The notes under the pieces: model-generated
Seen by the model: only the letters and a program-made list of their open reading frames with translations
The model's database searches: none
What the model was told of the DNA's origin: nothing
From: Bacillota bacterium
GTDB lineage: Bacteria > Bacillota > Syntrophomonadia > Syntrophomonadales > Syntrophomonadaceae
DNA length: 35,599 bases
NCBI GenBank assembly: GCA_023395515.1
Contig: JAEWZB010000078.1
Span: 1 to 35,599, forward strand
Direction: 5' to 3'
Shown here: one piece after another, positions 22,804 through 30,468 of the stretch
Layout: the number at the start of each line of letters is the position of its first letter
How positions within the stretch are numbered: position 1 is the first letter of the stretch
Made by a program: the position numbers and the translations under genes

Positions 22804-23943
22804 CTATGCTCTTAACAGGTCATTAGCTATTACCACCCGCTGAATCTGGGCGGTGCCTTCAAATATCTGCATTATTTTTGCATCACGAAAATACTTTTCT
22901 ACAGGATATTCTTTACTATATCCATAACCGCCGAAAACCTGCACTGCATCGGTAGCAATCTTCATAGCAGCATCCCCGGCAAAACATTTGGCTAATGAAG
23001 CGATTTGAGTAAAGGGTAATCCCATATCTTGTTTACTCGATGCTTCTAAGTACAGTAACCGGGCAGCTTGCGTATATTGCGCCATATCAGCTAACATGAA
23101 TTGAACCGCTTGGAAAGAAGCAATCGGTTTACCAAACTGCATTCTTTCTTTAGCATATTGTACCGAAGCTTCTAAAGAGGCTTGACAAATTCCAACTGCC
23201 ATTGCTGCAACTGAAGCTCGGGAAAGGTCTAAAGTTCTCATGGCAATTTTAAAGCCGTCTCCTTCAGCACCTAAAAGATTTTTAGCCGGAACTTTTACAT
23301 CTTCAAATATTACGGAAGTAGTATTGGAACTGCGAATACCTAGCTTATCTTCTTTAGGCCCTATAGTAATACCCGGGGTATTACGGTCAACCATAAAACA
23401 ACACATTCCCTTGAGCCCTAATTTCTTATCTAAGGTAGCAAAAACGGTATAAAGCCCTGCTACTCCGCCATTACTAATAAACTGTTTAGTGCCATTTAAT
23501 ATATAGTAATCACCATCTTTGACACATTTAGTGGCTAGACCTCCTGCGTCAGAACCTGCCCCAGGCTCAGTTAAACAAAAACCGGCTAATGCTCCTTCAT
23601 TTTGTAACCCATACCACCACTTCTTTTGCTCGTCATTAGCGGCAATTAGTACGGGATCAGCTGCTAATAAAGTACTGGCACAAGCTGTTGTAGCAATTCC
23701 GGCATCACCGCGGCCTAATTCTTCCATAACTAAATTTTGGGCTACATGGTCAAGACCGGCTCCGCCGTATTCAGCCGGAACTCCTACCGTAGTAAGTCCC
23801 AATTCAAACATTTTCTTAACTACATCATGAGGAAAAGCATTATCCTTATCCCATTGACCGGCATAAGGTGCTATCTCATTATCTACAAAATCTCTGGTCA
23901 TTTTCCGCATCATTTCTTGTTCATCACTAAACTTGAAATCCAT
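22804..23943 (-). CDS. Acyl-CoA dehydrogenase, short-chain (butyryl-CoA dehydrogenase-like)
   Basis: 379 aa, the standard length. MDFKFSDEQEMMRKMTRDFV is the typical start. FCLTEPGAGSDAGGL and FISNGGVAGLYTVFA form the flavin and substrate pocket; FGKPIASFQAVQFMLADM, VQVFGGYGYSKEYPVEKYFRDAKI and the catalytic Glu362 in IFEGTAQIQR are all present. It therefore has the canonical short-chain base, unlike the ACAD11-like protein at 8795-9988. It would oxidise butyryl-CoA to crotonyl-CoA, passing electrons to an ETF. It is downstream of the thiolase in a leftward operon. Substrate length is inferred. Confidence 0.93.
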   Translation of the reverse strand: MDFKFSDEQEMMRKMTRDFVDNEIAPYAGQWDKDNAFPHDVVKKMFELGLTTVGVPAEYGGAGLDHVAQNLVMEELGRGDAGIATTACASTLLAADPVLIAANDEQKKWWYGLQNEGALAGFCLTEPGAGSDAGGLATKCVKDGDYYILNGTKQFISNGGVAGLYTVFATLDKKLGLKGMCCFMVDRNTPGITIGPKEDKLGIRSSNTTSVIFEDVKVPAKNLLGAEGDGFKIAMRTLDLSRASVAAMAVGICQASLEASVQYAKERMQFGKPIASFQAVQFMLADMAQYTQAARLLYLEASSKQDMGLPFTQIASLAKCFAGDAAMKIATDAVQVFGGYGYSKEYPVEKYFRDAKIMQIFEGTAQIQRVVIANDLLRA

Positions 23944-23970
23944 TTTTACACCCCCCTGTAAATTAAAGAA

Positions 23971-25170
23971 CTATATATCCCGAGTCCATAGTGAAGCCAT
24001 GGCAGGTCCCCCTCCTACACACATAGAGGCTCCCCCGGTAGTTAATCCGAGACGTTCCATTTCATAGTAAAGCGATACGACTAACCTTAAACCAGTACAC
24101 CCTACCGGGTGTCCTAAAGCTATACCAGATCCGTTATGGTTGCATTTATCAAGTTCCAGCTCCATACCATAATCCTCTTTAAGCATAATTTTACAGCCGA
24201 TAAATTGGGCGGCAAAAGCTTCGTTAATTTCCCAGTAATCAATTTCGTCGAAGTTCATATTAGCTAGCTTAAGGCTTTTGGGTATGGCTACGGCAGGCCC
24301 AATTCCCATAATTTCCGGGGCCACCCCTTCGCTGCAAATACTAATTAATTTTAATAACGGTTTCAGACCTAATTCTTTAGCTTTATCAAGTGTAGTTACC
24401 ACTACTGCGGCGGCGGCATCATTTATACCGGAAGCATTAGCAGCAGTTACTACTCCGCCTTTTTTGAAAGCGGATGGTAATTTAGCCATAGTCTCCAGGC
24501 TGGCATCAGATATCATATGTTCATCAGCAGCAAAAAAGGTACTGCCTTTTTTACTTTTTATTTCTACGGGAACGATTTCTCGGGTAAATATTCCGGTTCT
24601 TACCGCATTAGTAGCCCGTTGATGACTAATAAGGGCCAGTTCGTCACATTGCTCCCGGGTTATGTTGTATTTTTCAGCTACATTTTCCGCCGTAATACCC
24701 ATATGGCCTGGAACCATTGCATCATAAAGGCCGTCGTGAATCATAGCATCTTCTATAGTACCTTGATTCATGCGGTAACCCATTCTGCCTTTAGGTAACA
24801 TATAGGGAGCATTAGTCATGCTTTCCACACCTACAACTAAGGAAATTTCCGTTTTACCTAATAAAAGATTATTACAGGCAATTTCTAAAGCCCTCATTCC
24901 CGATGCGCAGTTCTGATTAATATTAACCGCACTGCTGCGGTAAGGAAGACCTAGAGCCATAGCAACCTGTCTAGCCGGTAGTGAACCTTGCATATGGGGA
25001 TAAACTTGCCCCATAGTAATTTCATCAATCAATTCCGGTGCAATACCGGCCCGTTCAATAGCTGCTTTTCCTGCAGTTATAGCCAGCTCTTTAGCTTGAA
25101 TATTACTAAGGCTGCCCATGAATTTACCAATAGCGGTACGGCATAAACTTACTATTACAATCTCTTTCAA
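23971..25170 (-). CDS. Acetyl-CoA acetyltransferase (thiolase)
   Basis: 399 aa. The catalytic Cys88 is in NINQNCASGMRALE, His354 in GIALGHPVGCTG and Cys384 in ASMCVGGGPAMA. NEAFAAQFIG and YWEINEAFA complete the family signatures. The enzyme cleaves acetoacetyl-CoA to two acetyl-CoA in beta-oxidation, or runs in reverse. It is the first gene of a leftward pair with a short-chain acyl-CoA dehydrogenase, 27 nt apart. Hydratase and 3-hydroxyacyl-CoA dehydrogenase are not beside it and must lie elsewhere. The promoter region carries a marked inverted repeat. Confidence 0.94.
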   Translation of the reverse strand: MKEIVIVSLCRTAIGKFMGSLSNIQAKELAITAGKAAIERAGIAPELIDEITMGQVYPHMQGSLPARQVAMALGLPYRSSAVNINQNCASGMRALEIACNNLLLGKTEISLVVGVESMTNAPYMLPKGRMGYRMNQGTIEDAMIHDGLYDAMVPGHMGITAENVAEKYNITREQCDELALISHQRATNAVRTGIFTREIVPVEIKSKKGSTFFAADEHMISDASLETMAKLPSAFKKGGVVTAANASGINDAAAAVVVTTLDKAKELGLKPLLKLISICSEGVAPEIMGIGPAVAIPKSLKLANMNFDEIDYWEINEAFAAQFIGCKIMLKEDYGMELELDKCNHNGSGIALGHPVGCTGLRLVVSLYYEMERLGLTTGGASMCVGGGPAMASLWTRDI

Positions 25171-25205
25171 TTGCTAGTCTCCTTCCATATCTAAAAAATA
25201 GGATT

Positions 25206-25254
25206 ATACACCAAGAAATCTACCATTATACTTGGTGTATTTATATATTGGTGT
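25206..25254 (-). promoter_or_regulatory. Inverted-repeat operator candidate upstream of the thiolase gene
   Basis: ATACACCAAG (25206-25215) and CTTGGTGTAT (25231-25240) are a perfect 10-bp inverted repeat with a 15-nt centre. A third half-site, TTGGTGT, lies at 25248-25254. Read leftward, TATAAT -10-like hexamers overlap both arms (CAAGTATAAT and GTGTATAAT), without clear -35 boxes. The layout suggests a regulator covering the -10 region. It does not match the Rex operator (TTGTGA...TCACAA). Confidence 0.5.
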
Positions 25255-25573
25255 TTTGATTAAACAGGTTTTATTAATCACCCCCTAAAATAAATATCGG
25301 GATGTAAGGAGATATTAGGTGGATAGTTAGAAAAGAAGTGCAAAATAAAGATGACAACATGAAGCTAAAAAGCCTCGTAAATTCCCCCCACCGGATACTA
25401 TGAAATTCTCCCCCTAATTCTAAATATATCATAAATTCAGAAAGCTAATACGGTTTTTATTTATTTTATATAAATGTTAAGTTATGATCTTCATTTACAG
25501 AATAAAAAATCTTAAAATTCACAAAATAATAATGGTCTTATTCATAGCAAAAATAACAAAGGAGGGGTATTTA
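25255..25573. other. Intergenic region without recognised genes
   Basis: About 320 nt between the thiolase operator and the small Asn-rich gene, AT-rich, with no frame longer than a few codons that has a ribosome binding site. A sigma-G-like pair GAATA (25500-25504), 17 nt, CAAAATA (25522-25528) might drive the small gene, but the match is weak. Confidence 0.4.
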
Positions 25574-25690
25574 ATGGCTAAAAAGAATCGTCAAGAGAAT
25601 AAAAACAATCGTAATAATAAACTGACCAACAAAAACGATAACAACTTAAACAACAGCAATGATGGCAACAGAAATGAAAATAACCGGTAA
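25574..25690 (+). CDS. Small asparagine-rich protein (38 aa), unknown function
   Basis: MAKKNRQENKNNRNNK, then a tail made almost only of Asn, Asp, Glu, Lys and Arg. AAGGAGGGG eight bases before the ATG is a strong ribosome binding site, and a terminator follows 18 nt after the stop, so it looks like a genuine gene in spite of its size. Longer in-frame starts upstream (from 25484) are ignored because they lack a ribosome binding site. No family is recognised. Low-complexity hydrophilic proteins of this size are found among minor spore proteins, but there is no SASP motif, so that is only a possibility. Confidence 0.6.
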   Translation: MAKKNRQENKNNRNNKLTNKNDNNLNNSNDGNRNENNR

Positions 25691-25708
25691 GAAGTAATTT
25701 AATCCACA

Positions 25709-25736
25709 AAAAAACCGCTTATAAAGCGGTTTTTTA
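25709..25736. terminator. Bidirectional terminator between the Asn-rich gene and rnpB
   Basis: AAAAAACCGCTT, loop ATA, AAGCGGTTTTTT. It has A-runs on the left and T-runs on the right, so it works in both directions: for the small rightward gene and for the leftward RNase P RNA, whose 3' end is about 12 nt away. Confidence 0.88.
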
Positions 25737-25748
25737 AAACGATCTTTT

Positions 25749-26093
25749 GTAAGTAAATCTATAAGCGGAGTTCTGTATTAGATAGTCATCTATCTAGGAT
25801 GTTAGTTACCTAACACCTCCAGCGACCTAACCCGGGAACAAAGCGGGCCACTTCAAAGTTCCTCTATTCGGTCTTGCTCCAGATGGGGTTTACCTAGCCA
25901 TTTAGTTGCCTAAATGCTGGTGAGCTCTTACCTCACCGTTCCACCCTTACCCGGCTCCCAATATGGGAAAGCGGGCGGTTTATTTCTGTGGCACTTTCCT
26001 TGGGGTCGCCCCCACTGGACGTTATCCAGCATCCTGCCCTATGGAGCTCCGACTTTCCTCGAGCCTAAGCTCGCGACTATCTGATTTACTTAC
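25749..26093 (-). ncRNA. rnpB: RNase P RNA, bacterial class A
   Basis: About 345 nt on the minus strand. The ends pair: GTAAGTAAATC at the 5' end (26093-26083) with GATTTACTTAC at the 3' end (25759-25749), forming P1. The conserved P4 region GAGGAAAGTC is near the 5' end, and ACAGAACTCCGC near the 3' end is its partner region. GGTAAGGGTGGAACGGTGAGGTAAGAG and GAGCAAGACCGAATAG blocks are typical of class A (ancestral) RNase P RNA rather than the class B form of Bacillus. It cleaves the 5' leader from tRNA precursors. A promoter and a shared terminator flank it. Confidence 0.95.
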
Positions 26094-26108
26094 ATTGAAG
26101 CAAAAAAT

Positions 26109-26137
26109 ATTATATAATATATTATAGTCGTTGTAAA
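26109..26137 (-). promoter_or_regulatory. Promoter of rnpB
   Basis: On the minus strand TTTACA (26137-26132), 17-nt spacer, TATAAT (26114-26109). The expected start of transcription near 26100 agrees with the 5' end of the RNase P RNA. Confidence 0.75.
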
Positions 26138-26307
26138 GATGTAAAGAAATTTTATTCTGATATAAAAAATTCCATAATGGGGAAGGAAAACAGTAACTTT
26201 TAGAGAATAGCTTACTTATAGTGTGTGGACATTTTTAAGTTTAATAATGCTTAGTTTTAGTATACATTAGTAATAGAATAAAAAAGAGTCTGGAGGGGGG
26301 GAAAAGG

Positions 26308-26619
26308 TTGGCTATTTTTGGTGCGGCAGAAGTCAGCGGATTAGATTCACTGATAACCTTTTTAGGCGTACTTTTAGCTATATATGTGTTCATTAAATTT
26401 TGTTCGTGGGCTAAAAGTTTTCAACTCTCAGGTGGAGTTAAAAAGGTTATGTATCTCTTAACGGGAGCGGGCTTGATAGTTTTTAATGTAATTTACTCTA
26501 AGGGTAATGCATTAGCTGCCCATGGTGATTGGAGCATGGCTACAATTGCATTAGTAGGTTCACTAGCTTGGGTATTTATTTTTGCCTTTGCGCTTATGGC
26601 TGAAACTAAAGCAGAATAA
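26308..26619 (+). CDS. Small membrane protein of unknown function (103 aa)
   Basis: TTG start at 26308 preceded by GGAGGGGGGG; there is no ATG or GTG alternative nearby. Three hydrophobic segments are visible: about residues 12-32 (LDSLITFLGVLLAIYVFIKF), 45-64 (KVMYLLTGAGLIVFNVIYSK) and 77-97 (MATIALVGSLAWVFIFAFAL). The tail is short and polar (AETKAE). No family is recognised. It stands alone between rnpB and fdhD, with its own terminator, so its role cannot be told from context. Confidence 0.75.
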   Translation: MAIFGAAEVSGLDSLITFLGVLLAIYVFIKFCSWAKSFQLSGGVKKVMYLLTGAGLIVFNVIYSKGNALAAHGDWSMATIALVGSLAWVFIFAFALMAETKAE

Positions 26620-26630
26620 TGATTTTTTAG

Positions 26631-26668
26631 CAAATAGACGGCTGGGGGCCGTCTATTTGTATTTATTG
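26631..26668 (+). terminator. Hairpin terminator after the small membrane protein
   Basis: CAAATAGACGGC (26631-26642), loop TGGGG, GCCGTCTATTTG (26648-26659), then TATTTATT. The stem is a perfect 12 bp; the T-tract is interrupted. Confidence 0.75.
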
Positions 26669-26685
26669 ATAAAGGAGATGAGATA

Positions 26686-27384
26686 ATGGAAGAAGTAATT
26701 ATTCGTAAAATTCATCAATATTTCGAAGGAGAAGGTTTTTCAGAAAAAGATGATTTAATTATAAAAGAACATATTTTTCAATTATTTGTTAATGATGCTT
26801 ACTACACTACTTACTGCTGCACCCCGGAACTGCTGGAAGAATTAATAATAGGCAATCTAGCTATAAATGGGGTAATTAATAAAAAAAATGATTTACAATT
26901 CATAGATAGAAAAGAAGACCTTATTAAGGTTAAGGTCGCCCCAAATTTAACTCCCAAAGCTATTCCCGGGGAAGCAGAGCTTGAGCTTAAAGCTAGTCAA
27001 GTATTAAGCTTAATGAATAAGCATTTAGACAGCTCTCCCTTGCATAAGACTACCGGTGGTACTCATGTTATGAGCATAGCTTCTAAGGAACAGATTATTT
27101 TCAGTTGTCAGGATATTGGGCGTCATAACGCTTTAGATAAACTTTACGGCTACTGCCTGCAAAATGATATAGATACTAATGATAAGATTTTGCTCAGTAG
27201 TGGCAGAATTACTAATGAAATCTGCTTTAAAGCTGTTAAAATGGGTATTAAGGTAGTTTTAGCCCGGGCCACTGTAAGCAGCTTAGCCATTGATTTAGCT
27301 ATAGAGCATGGGCTTACTATTACGGGCTTTACCCGGGTAAACCGGTTTAATATTTATTCTAATCCCCAAAGAATTATAGAATAG
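26686..27384 (+). CDS. fdhD: FdhD family protein lacking the CxxC motif
   Basis: 232 aa with AAGGAGATGAG before the ATG. FdhD motifs are present in order: CCTPELLEELIIGNL (45-59), TTGGTHVMSIAS (122-133), CQDIGRHNALDKL (141-153), SSGRITNEICFKA (171-183) and GFTRVNRFNIYS near the end. FdhD normally moves sulfur from a cysteine desulfurase to the Mo/W-bisPGD cofactor of formate dehydrogenase through a CxxC pair; no CxxC occurs here, and the protein is about 30-40 residues shorter than usual. It may be a divergent chaperone. No formate dehydrogenase gene is in this window. The next gene, 15 nt downstream, encodes a RACo-like ferredoxin. Confidence 0.85.
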   Translation: MEEVIIRKIHQYFEGEGFSEKDDLIIKEHIFQLFVNDAYYTTYCCTPELLEELIIGNLAINGVINKKNDLQFIDRKEDLIKVKVAPNLTPKAIPGEAELELKASQVLSLMNKHLDSSPLHKTTGGTHVMSIASKEQIIFSCQDIGRHNALDKLYGYCLQNDIDTNDKILLSSGRITNEICFKAVKMGIKVVLARATVSSLAIDLAIEHGLTITGFTRVNRFNIYSNPQRIIE

Positions 27385-27399
27385 GAGTATATGTAGCAT

Positions 27400-29220
27400 A
27401 TGTCTGAAAAAGTAGCAGTAACGGTTGTGGATTTGCAGCAAAAAGAATACACAGTTTGGGGTCTGGCCGGTCAAACTGTTATGGAAGTATTGCTGCTGCA
27501 TAATGTGGAAAATGATAGCTATTGCGGTGGTAATGGCACTTGCGGCAAATGCAAGGTGAAAATTGCAGGATTGGTAAATGAAATTACTGCCACTGAATAT
27601 CAAATGTTACTGCCTGAGGAACTCAAGCACGATATAAGATTAGCCTGCCGAACCGTTATTTATGGTCCGGTTAAAGTTTTTTTAGAAGGCTATGAATCTT
27701 ATATTCCCCAGTTTATGCCCAGCAGGTTAATCAAGGATAATGATGAAGAAAAAATACGTATACATAGTTTTTTTATACCTGGTTTAGATAAAGAGCAGCC
27801 GGTTGCTATCCACCGCAGGATGGCAGAGGCATTAAACGGGTATGAGCTGGACATAAGCCGGGATAATATAAACCAGCTATTAAGTATTGATAGGGTAGGA
27901 CGACCGTCTTTACAGCTTTATGCGGTGGTTTTTCCGGGCCGGATAGTTAAATATATCAGCCGGGAACCGGAAGGAATTTATGGTATAGCTATAGATTTGG
28001 GAAGTACCAGCCTTTTTGCCGCATTAGTTAATCTAATTGATGGCCAGGTTATAGCTGTTGCTTCTAAAACGAATATGCAAAGAATTTATGGAGCCGATAT
28101 AATATCCCGCCTAAGTTATTCCATGAAAAATGAGGAAGGGGAGAAAAATCTCCACCAAATTTTAATAAACAATATTAATAGTATGATTGAGGAATTGATT
28201 AATCAATCTGCTATAACCTCTAAACAGATACTTACCCTTAATGTGGTGGGAAATCCGGTAATGCTGCATTATTTTGCTAATATCAGTATTAAGGGATTTG
28301 CCAGTTTTCCTTATATGGGAGCTTTTGTGGATGAATTACAGTTAAGGGCTAAAGAAGTAGGACTAATAGCTAATGATGATGCCCGAATTTATTTATTACC
28401 CCAGGTAGGCGGATTTGTAGGAGCAGATACGGTAGCAGCTTTATTAAATTTAGAAAACCAATCTGCTTGTTATTTACTAGTTGATATTGGTACTAACGGG
28501 GAAATTGTTTTACATAAAAAAGGACAGATGTGGGCTACCTCTGCTGCTGCCGGTCCAGCCTTTGAAGGCGGACATATTACTTGTGGAGTTAGGGCCGGGC
28601 AGGGCAGTATAGATAAGGTTTGGCTAGGCGAAAATGATGAACTGGAATTTAATCTCATCGGAGATAAGCCGGTGCGGGGTTTATGTGGTTCGGCTATTAT
28701 TGATCTGACCGCGTCCTTATTGAAGGCAGGGTACATAGATAATAATGGCATAATTAATCTTAGGCCTGATAAGCAATTAAAGGTGATAACTGATCCTTCC
28801 CCGGCGCATTTAATAATATATGACCAAGCTGATATTTTACCCGGCCAGCCTATCATTTTTAGCCAAGAAGATATCAGGCAAGTGCAGTTAGCTAAAAGTG
28901 CACTTAGGACTGCTATAGATTTATTGCTGGAAAAGGCTAACCTTAGCTATAAGGAATTAGATTATATATTTTTAGCCGGTGCTTTTGGTAATTTTTTAAA
29001 TCCGGTCAATTCTATAGCTATAGGTCTGCTTCCGCCTTTAAAACCTAATAAAGTCGTTAATATCGGTAATGCGGCTGCTAATGGAGCTATATCAGCTTTA
29101 CTTTCCTGTGCCAAAAGGAATTATGCGGTCCAGTTAGCTAAAAAGATAGATTATATTGAGTTAGCTAATAATCCCAGTTTCCAGGAACATTTCATTAACA
29201 ACCTCAATTTTCCTCAATAG
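27400..29220 (+). CDS. RACo-like ASKHA ferredoxin (DUF4445; reductive activator of corrinoid proteins)
   Basis: 606 aa. An N-terminal [2Fe-2S] ferredoxin domain has Cys42, Cys48, Cys51 and Cys83 (YCGGNGTCGKC, then RLACRT). After a linker comes a large ASKHA ATPase body: GIAIDLGSTSLFAALV, LVDIGTNGEIVLHKKG, and LAGAFGNFLNPVNSIAIGLLP. This is the COG3894 architecture of RACo, which reactivates oxidised Co(II) corrinoid protein using ATP and low-potential electrons. The window has no methyltransferase or corrinoid protein beside it, so the target is unknown. It probably shares a transcript with the divergent fdhD. Confidence 0.9.
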   Translation: MSEKVAVTVVDLQQKEYTVWGLAGQTVMEVLLLHNVENDSYCGGNGTCGKCKVKIAGLVNEITATEYQMLLPEELKHDIRLACRTVIYGPVKVFLEGYESYIPQFMPSRLIKDNDEEKIRIHSFFIPGLDKEQPVAIHRRMAEALNGYELDISRDNINQLLSIDRVGRPSLQLYAVVFPGRIVKYISREPEGIYGIAIDLGSTSLFAALVNLIDGQVIAVASKTNMQRIYGADIISRLSYSMKNEEGEKNLHQILINNINSMIEELINQSAITSKQILTLNVVGNPVMLHYFANISIKGFASFPYMGAFVDELQLRAKEVGLIANDDARIYLLPQVGGFVGADTVAALLNLENQSACYLLVDIGTNGEIVLHKKGQMWATSAAAGPAFEGGHITCGVRAGQGSIDKVWLGENDELEFNLIGDKPVRGLCGSAIIDLTASLLKAGYIDNNGIINLRPDKQLKVITDPSPAHLIIYDQADILPGQPIIFSQEDIRQVQLAKSALRTAIDLLLEKANLSYKELDYIFLAGAFGNFLNPVNSIAIGLLPPLKPNKVVNIGNAAANGAISALLSCAKRNYAVQLAKKIDYIELANNPSFQEHFINNLNFPQ

Positions 29221-29377
29221 ACACCTAGGCATAAATAATTAAAGGAAAAATATTCTATTATATAGAATTCCCACAGTAAAAGATTGTTAGTGGGAGGAAA
29301 TTATGGCGGCATGAGATGATTAAACGGATGATGGAATTTCTGACGGGAAGTAAAAATAAATAATAGGGGGAAAGAGA

Positions 29378-30136
29378 ATGAGGTTGGAAAATAAGGTAGC
29401 CATTATAACTGGCGGCGGAACTGGTATAGGCCGGCAAGCTGCTATAGATATGGCTTTAGAAGGTGCTAAAGTATTAGTAATGGGAAGAAGGCCAGAACCT
29501 TTAGAGGAAACTGTAGAAGAAATTAATAAAGCAGGAGGAACTGCCTTAGCATTTGCCGGTGATGTAACTAAGACTGAGGATATAGAAAAGGCCCGGGATT
29601 TAGTACGGGAAGAATGGGGCCGGTTGGATATTTTAGTTAACAATGCCGGTTCGGGAATGAGAAAACCATTTATGGAAACTACTTTAGAAGAATTTGATTA
29701 TATATATCAAATAGATTTACGCAGCGTATTTCTGGTTACTCAAGTTCTGCTGCCTTTAATGCAGGAAGGCGGCAATGGCAGTATTATTAATGTTTCTTCC
29801 ATTTTAGGGGTATTAGGCTCGAAAAACTCTTCGGCTTATTGCGCTATGAAAGGGGGAGTAGTTCAGCTTACCCGAGCCTTAGCGGCAGAATTAGGGCCGG
29901 CTATCAGGGTAAATTGTCTGTGCCCTTCCCATATAGTGACCCCCATGATGCAATGGGAAATTGACCGCCTGGAAGCAGCCGGCAAAATGGATAAATTAAA
30001 CCGGTTGTTTCCTATGAAACGGGTAGGCTATCCCGATGACATGTCGGGAAGTATTATCTTTTTTGCTTCTGATGAATCCAAGTGGTTAACAGGCAACATA
30101 TTTATGATCGATGGGGGATTATCTTGTTATTGTTAA
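29378..30136 (+). CDS. Short-chain dehydrogenase/reductase (FabG-like)
   Basis: 252 aa. The TGGGTGIG cofactor motif is at 11-18, NNAG at 88-91, and the catalytic Ser141, Tyr154 and Lys158 lie in NVSSILG and SAYCAMKGG. The C-terminus (WLTGNIFMIDGGLSCYC) is typical of the family except for two terminal Cys. Strong similarity in pattern to 3-oxoacyl-ACP/acyl-CoA reductases; substrate unknown. GGGGG lies before the ATG. It has its own terminator and no operon partner. A 15-codon frame with an overlapping start precedes it near 29317 and is not counted as a gene. Confidence 0.9.
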   Translation: MRLENKVAIITGGGTGIGRQAAIDMALEGAKVLVMGRRPEPLEETVEEINKAGGTALAFAGDVTKTEDIEKARDLVREEWGRLDILVNNAGSGMRKPFMETTLEEFDYIYQIDLRSVFLVTQVLLPLMQEGGNGSIINVSSILGVLGSKNSSAYCAMKGGVVQLTRALAAELGPAIRVNCLCPSHIVTPMMQWEIDRLEAAGKMDKLNRLFPMKRVGYPDDMSGSIIFFASDESKWLTGNIFMIDGGLSCYC

Positions 30137-30152
30137 ACTAAGTTATAGACTA

Positions 30153-30188
30153 AAGCCTCTTTACTATGCAGTAAAGGGGCTTATTTAT
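30153..30188 (+). terminator. Terminator of the SDR gene
   Basis: AAGCCTCTTTACT (30153-30165), loop ATGC, AGTAAAGGGGCTT (30170-30182); 13-bp stem with one G-U pair. The T-tract (ATTTAT) is weak. Confidence 0.65.
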
Positions 30189-30376
30189 ACTATCAGAAAG
30201 TATAATAATTTTAATGACGATAGTATAAGAAAAACTAGGCTTTCCGCGTGCAACCTTAATAGCGACCGCAGGGAGTATCAGTAGTGCCTGTAGGTGCAAC
30301 CTTAATAGCGACCACAGGGAGCATCAGTAGTGCCTGTAAGGTACGTCTAAACTTGGTCTAAGCCAAGTTTTTCTAA
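30185..30376 (+). repeat. Hairpin-array element A (about 190 bp; homologue of 33591-33781 in inverse orientation)
   Basis: Order: (1) inverted repeat TTATACTATC (30185-30194)/GATAGTATAA (30219-30228); (2) left terminal arm AGAAAAACTAGGCTT (30228-30242); (3) two tandem 46-bp units beginning at 30248 and 30294, each starting GTGCAACCTTAATAG; (4) right arm AAGCCAAGTTTTTCT (30360-30374), which matches the left arm with one mismatch. AAACTTGG (30349-30356) also pairs with CCAAGTTT (30363-30370) as a terminator-like hairpin ending in T5. The element fills the gap between the SDR and PHP genes. No transposase is encoded. Confidence 0.85.
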
Positions 30377-30468
30377 TTAATGTGGTAAATTTTACATTTG
30401 ATATTATTGATTTTCTGGAATTTTAGTGCTTAAATTGTTTACTAGAGATAATTGGAGGTCAGGAGTAA

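Noticed and set aside
25206..25240. Rex operator controlling the thiolase operon
   Set aside because: The half-sites are ACACCAA/TTGGTGT, not TTGTGA/TCACAA.
28470..28856. 128-codon frame antisense to the RACo-like gene
   Set aside because: Ser/Pro-rich shadow of a conserved ATPase domain on the other strand.
29317..29364. 15-codon leader peptide before the SDR gene
   Set aside because: Too short, no attenuator hairpin with a T-run follows, and no codon bias suggests a leader.
30248..30339. CRISPR array from the tandem 46-bp repeats (also at 33628-33719)
   Set aside because: The copies abut without spacers, there are only two per site, and no cas gene is nearby.
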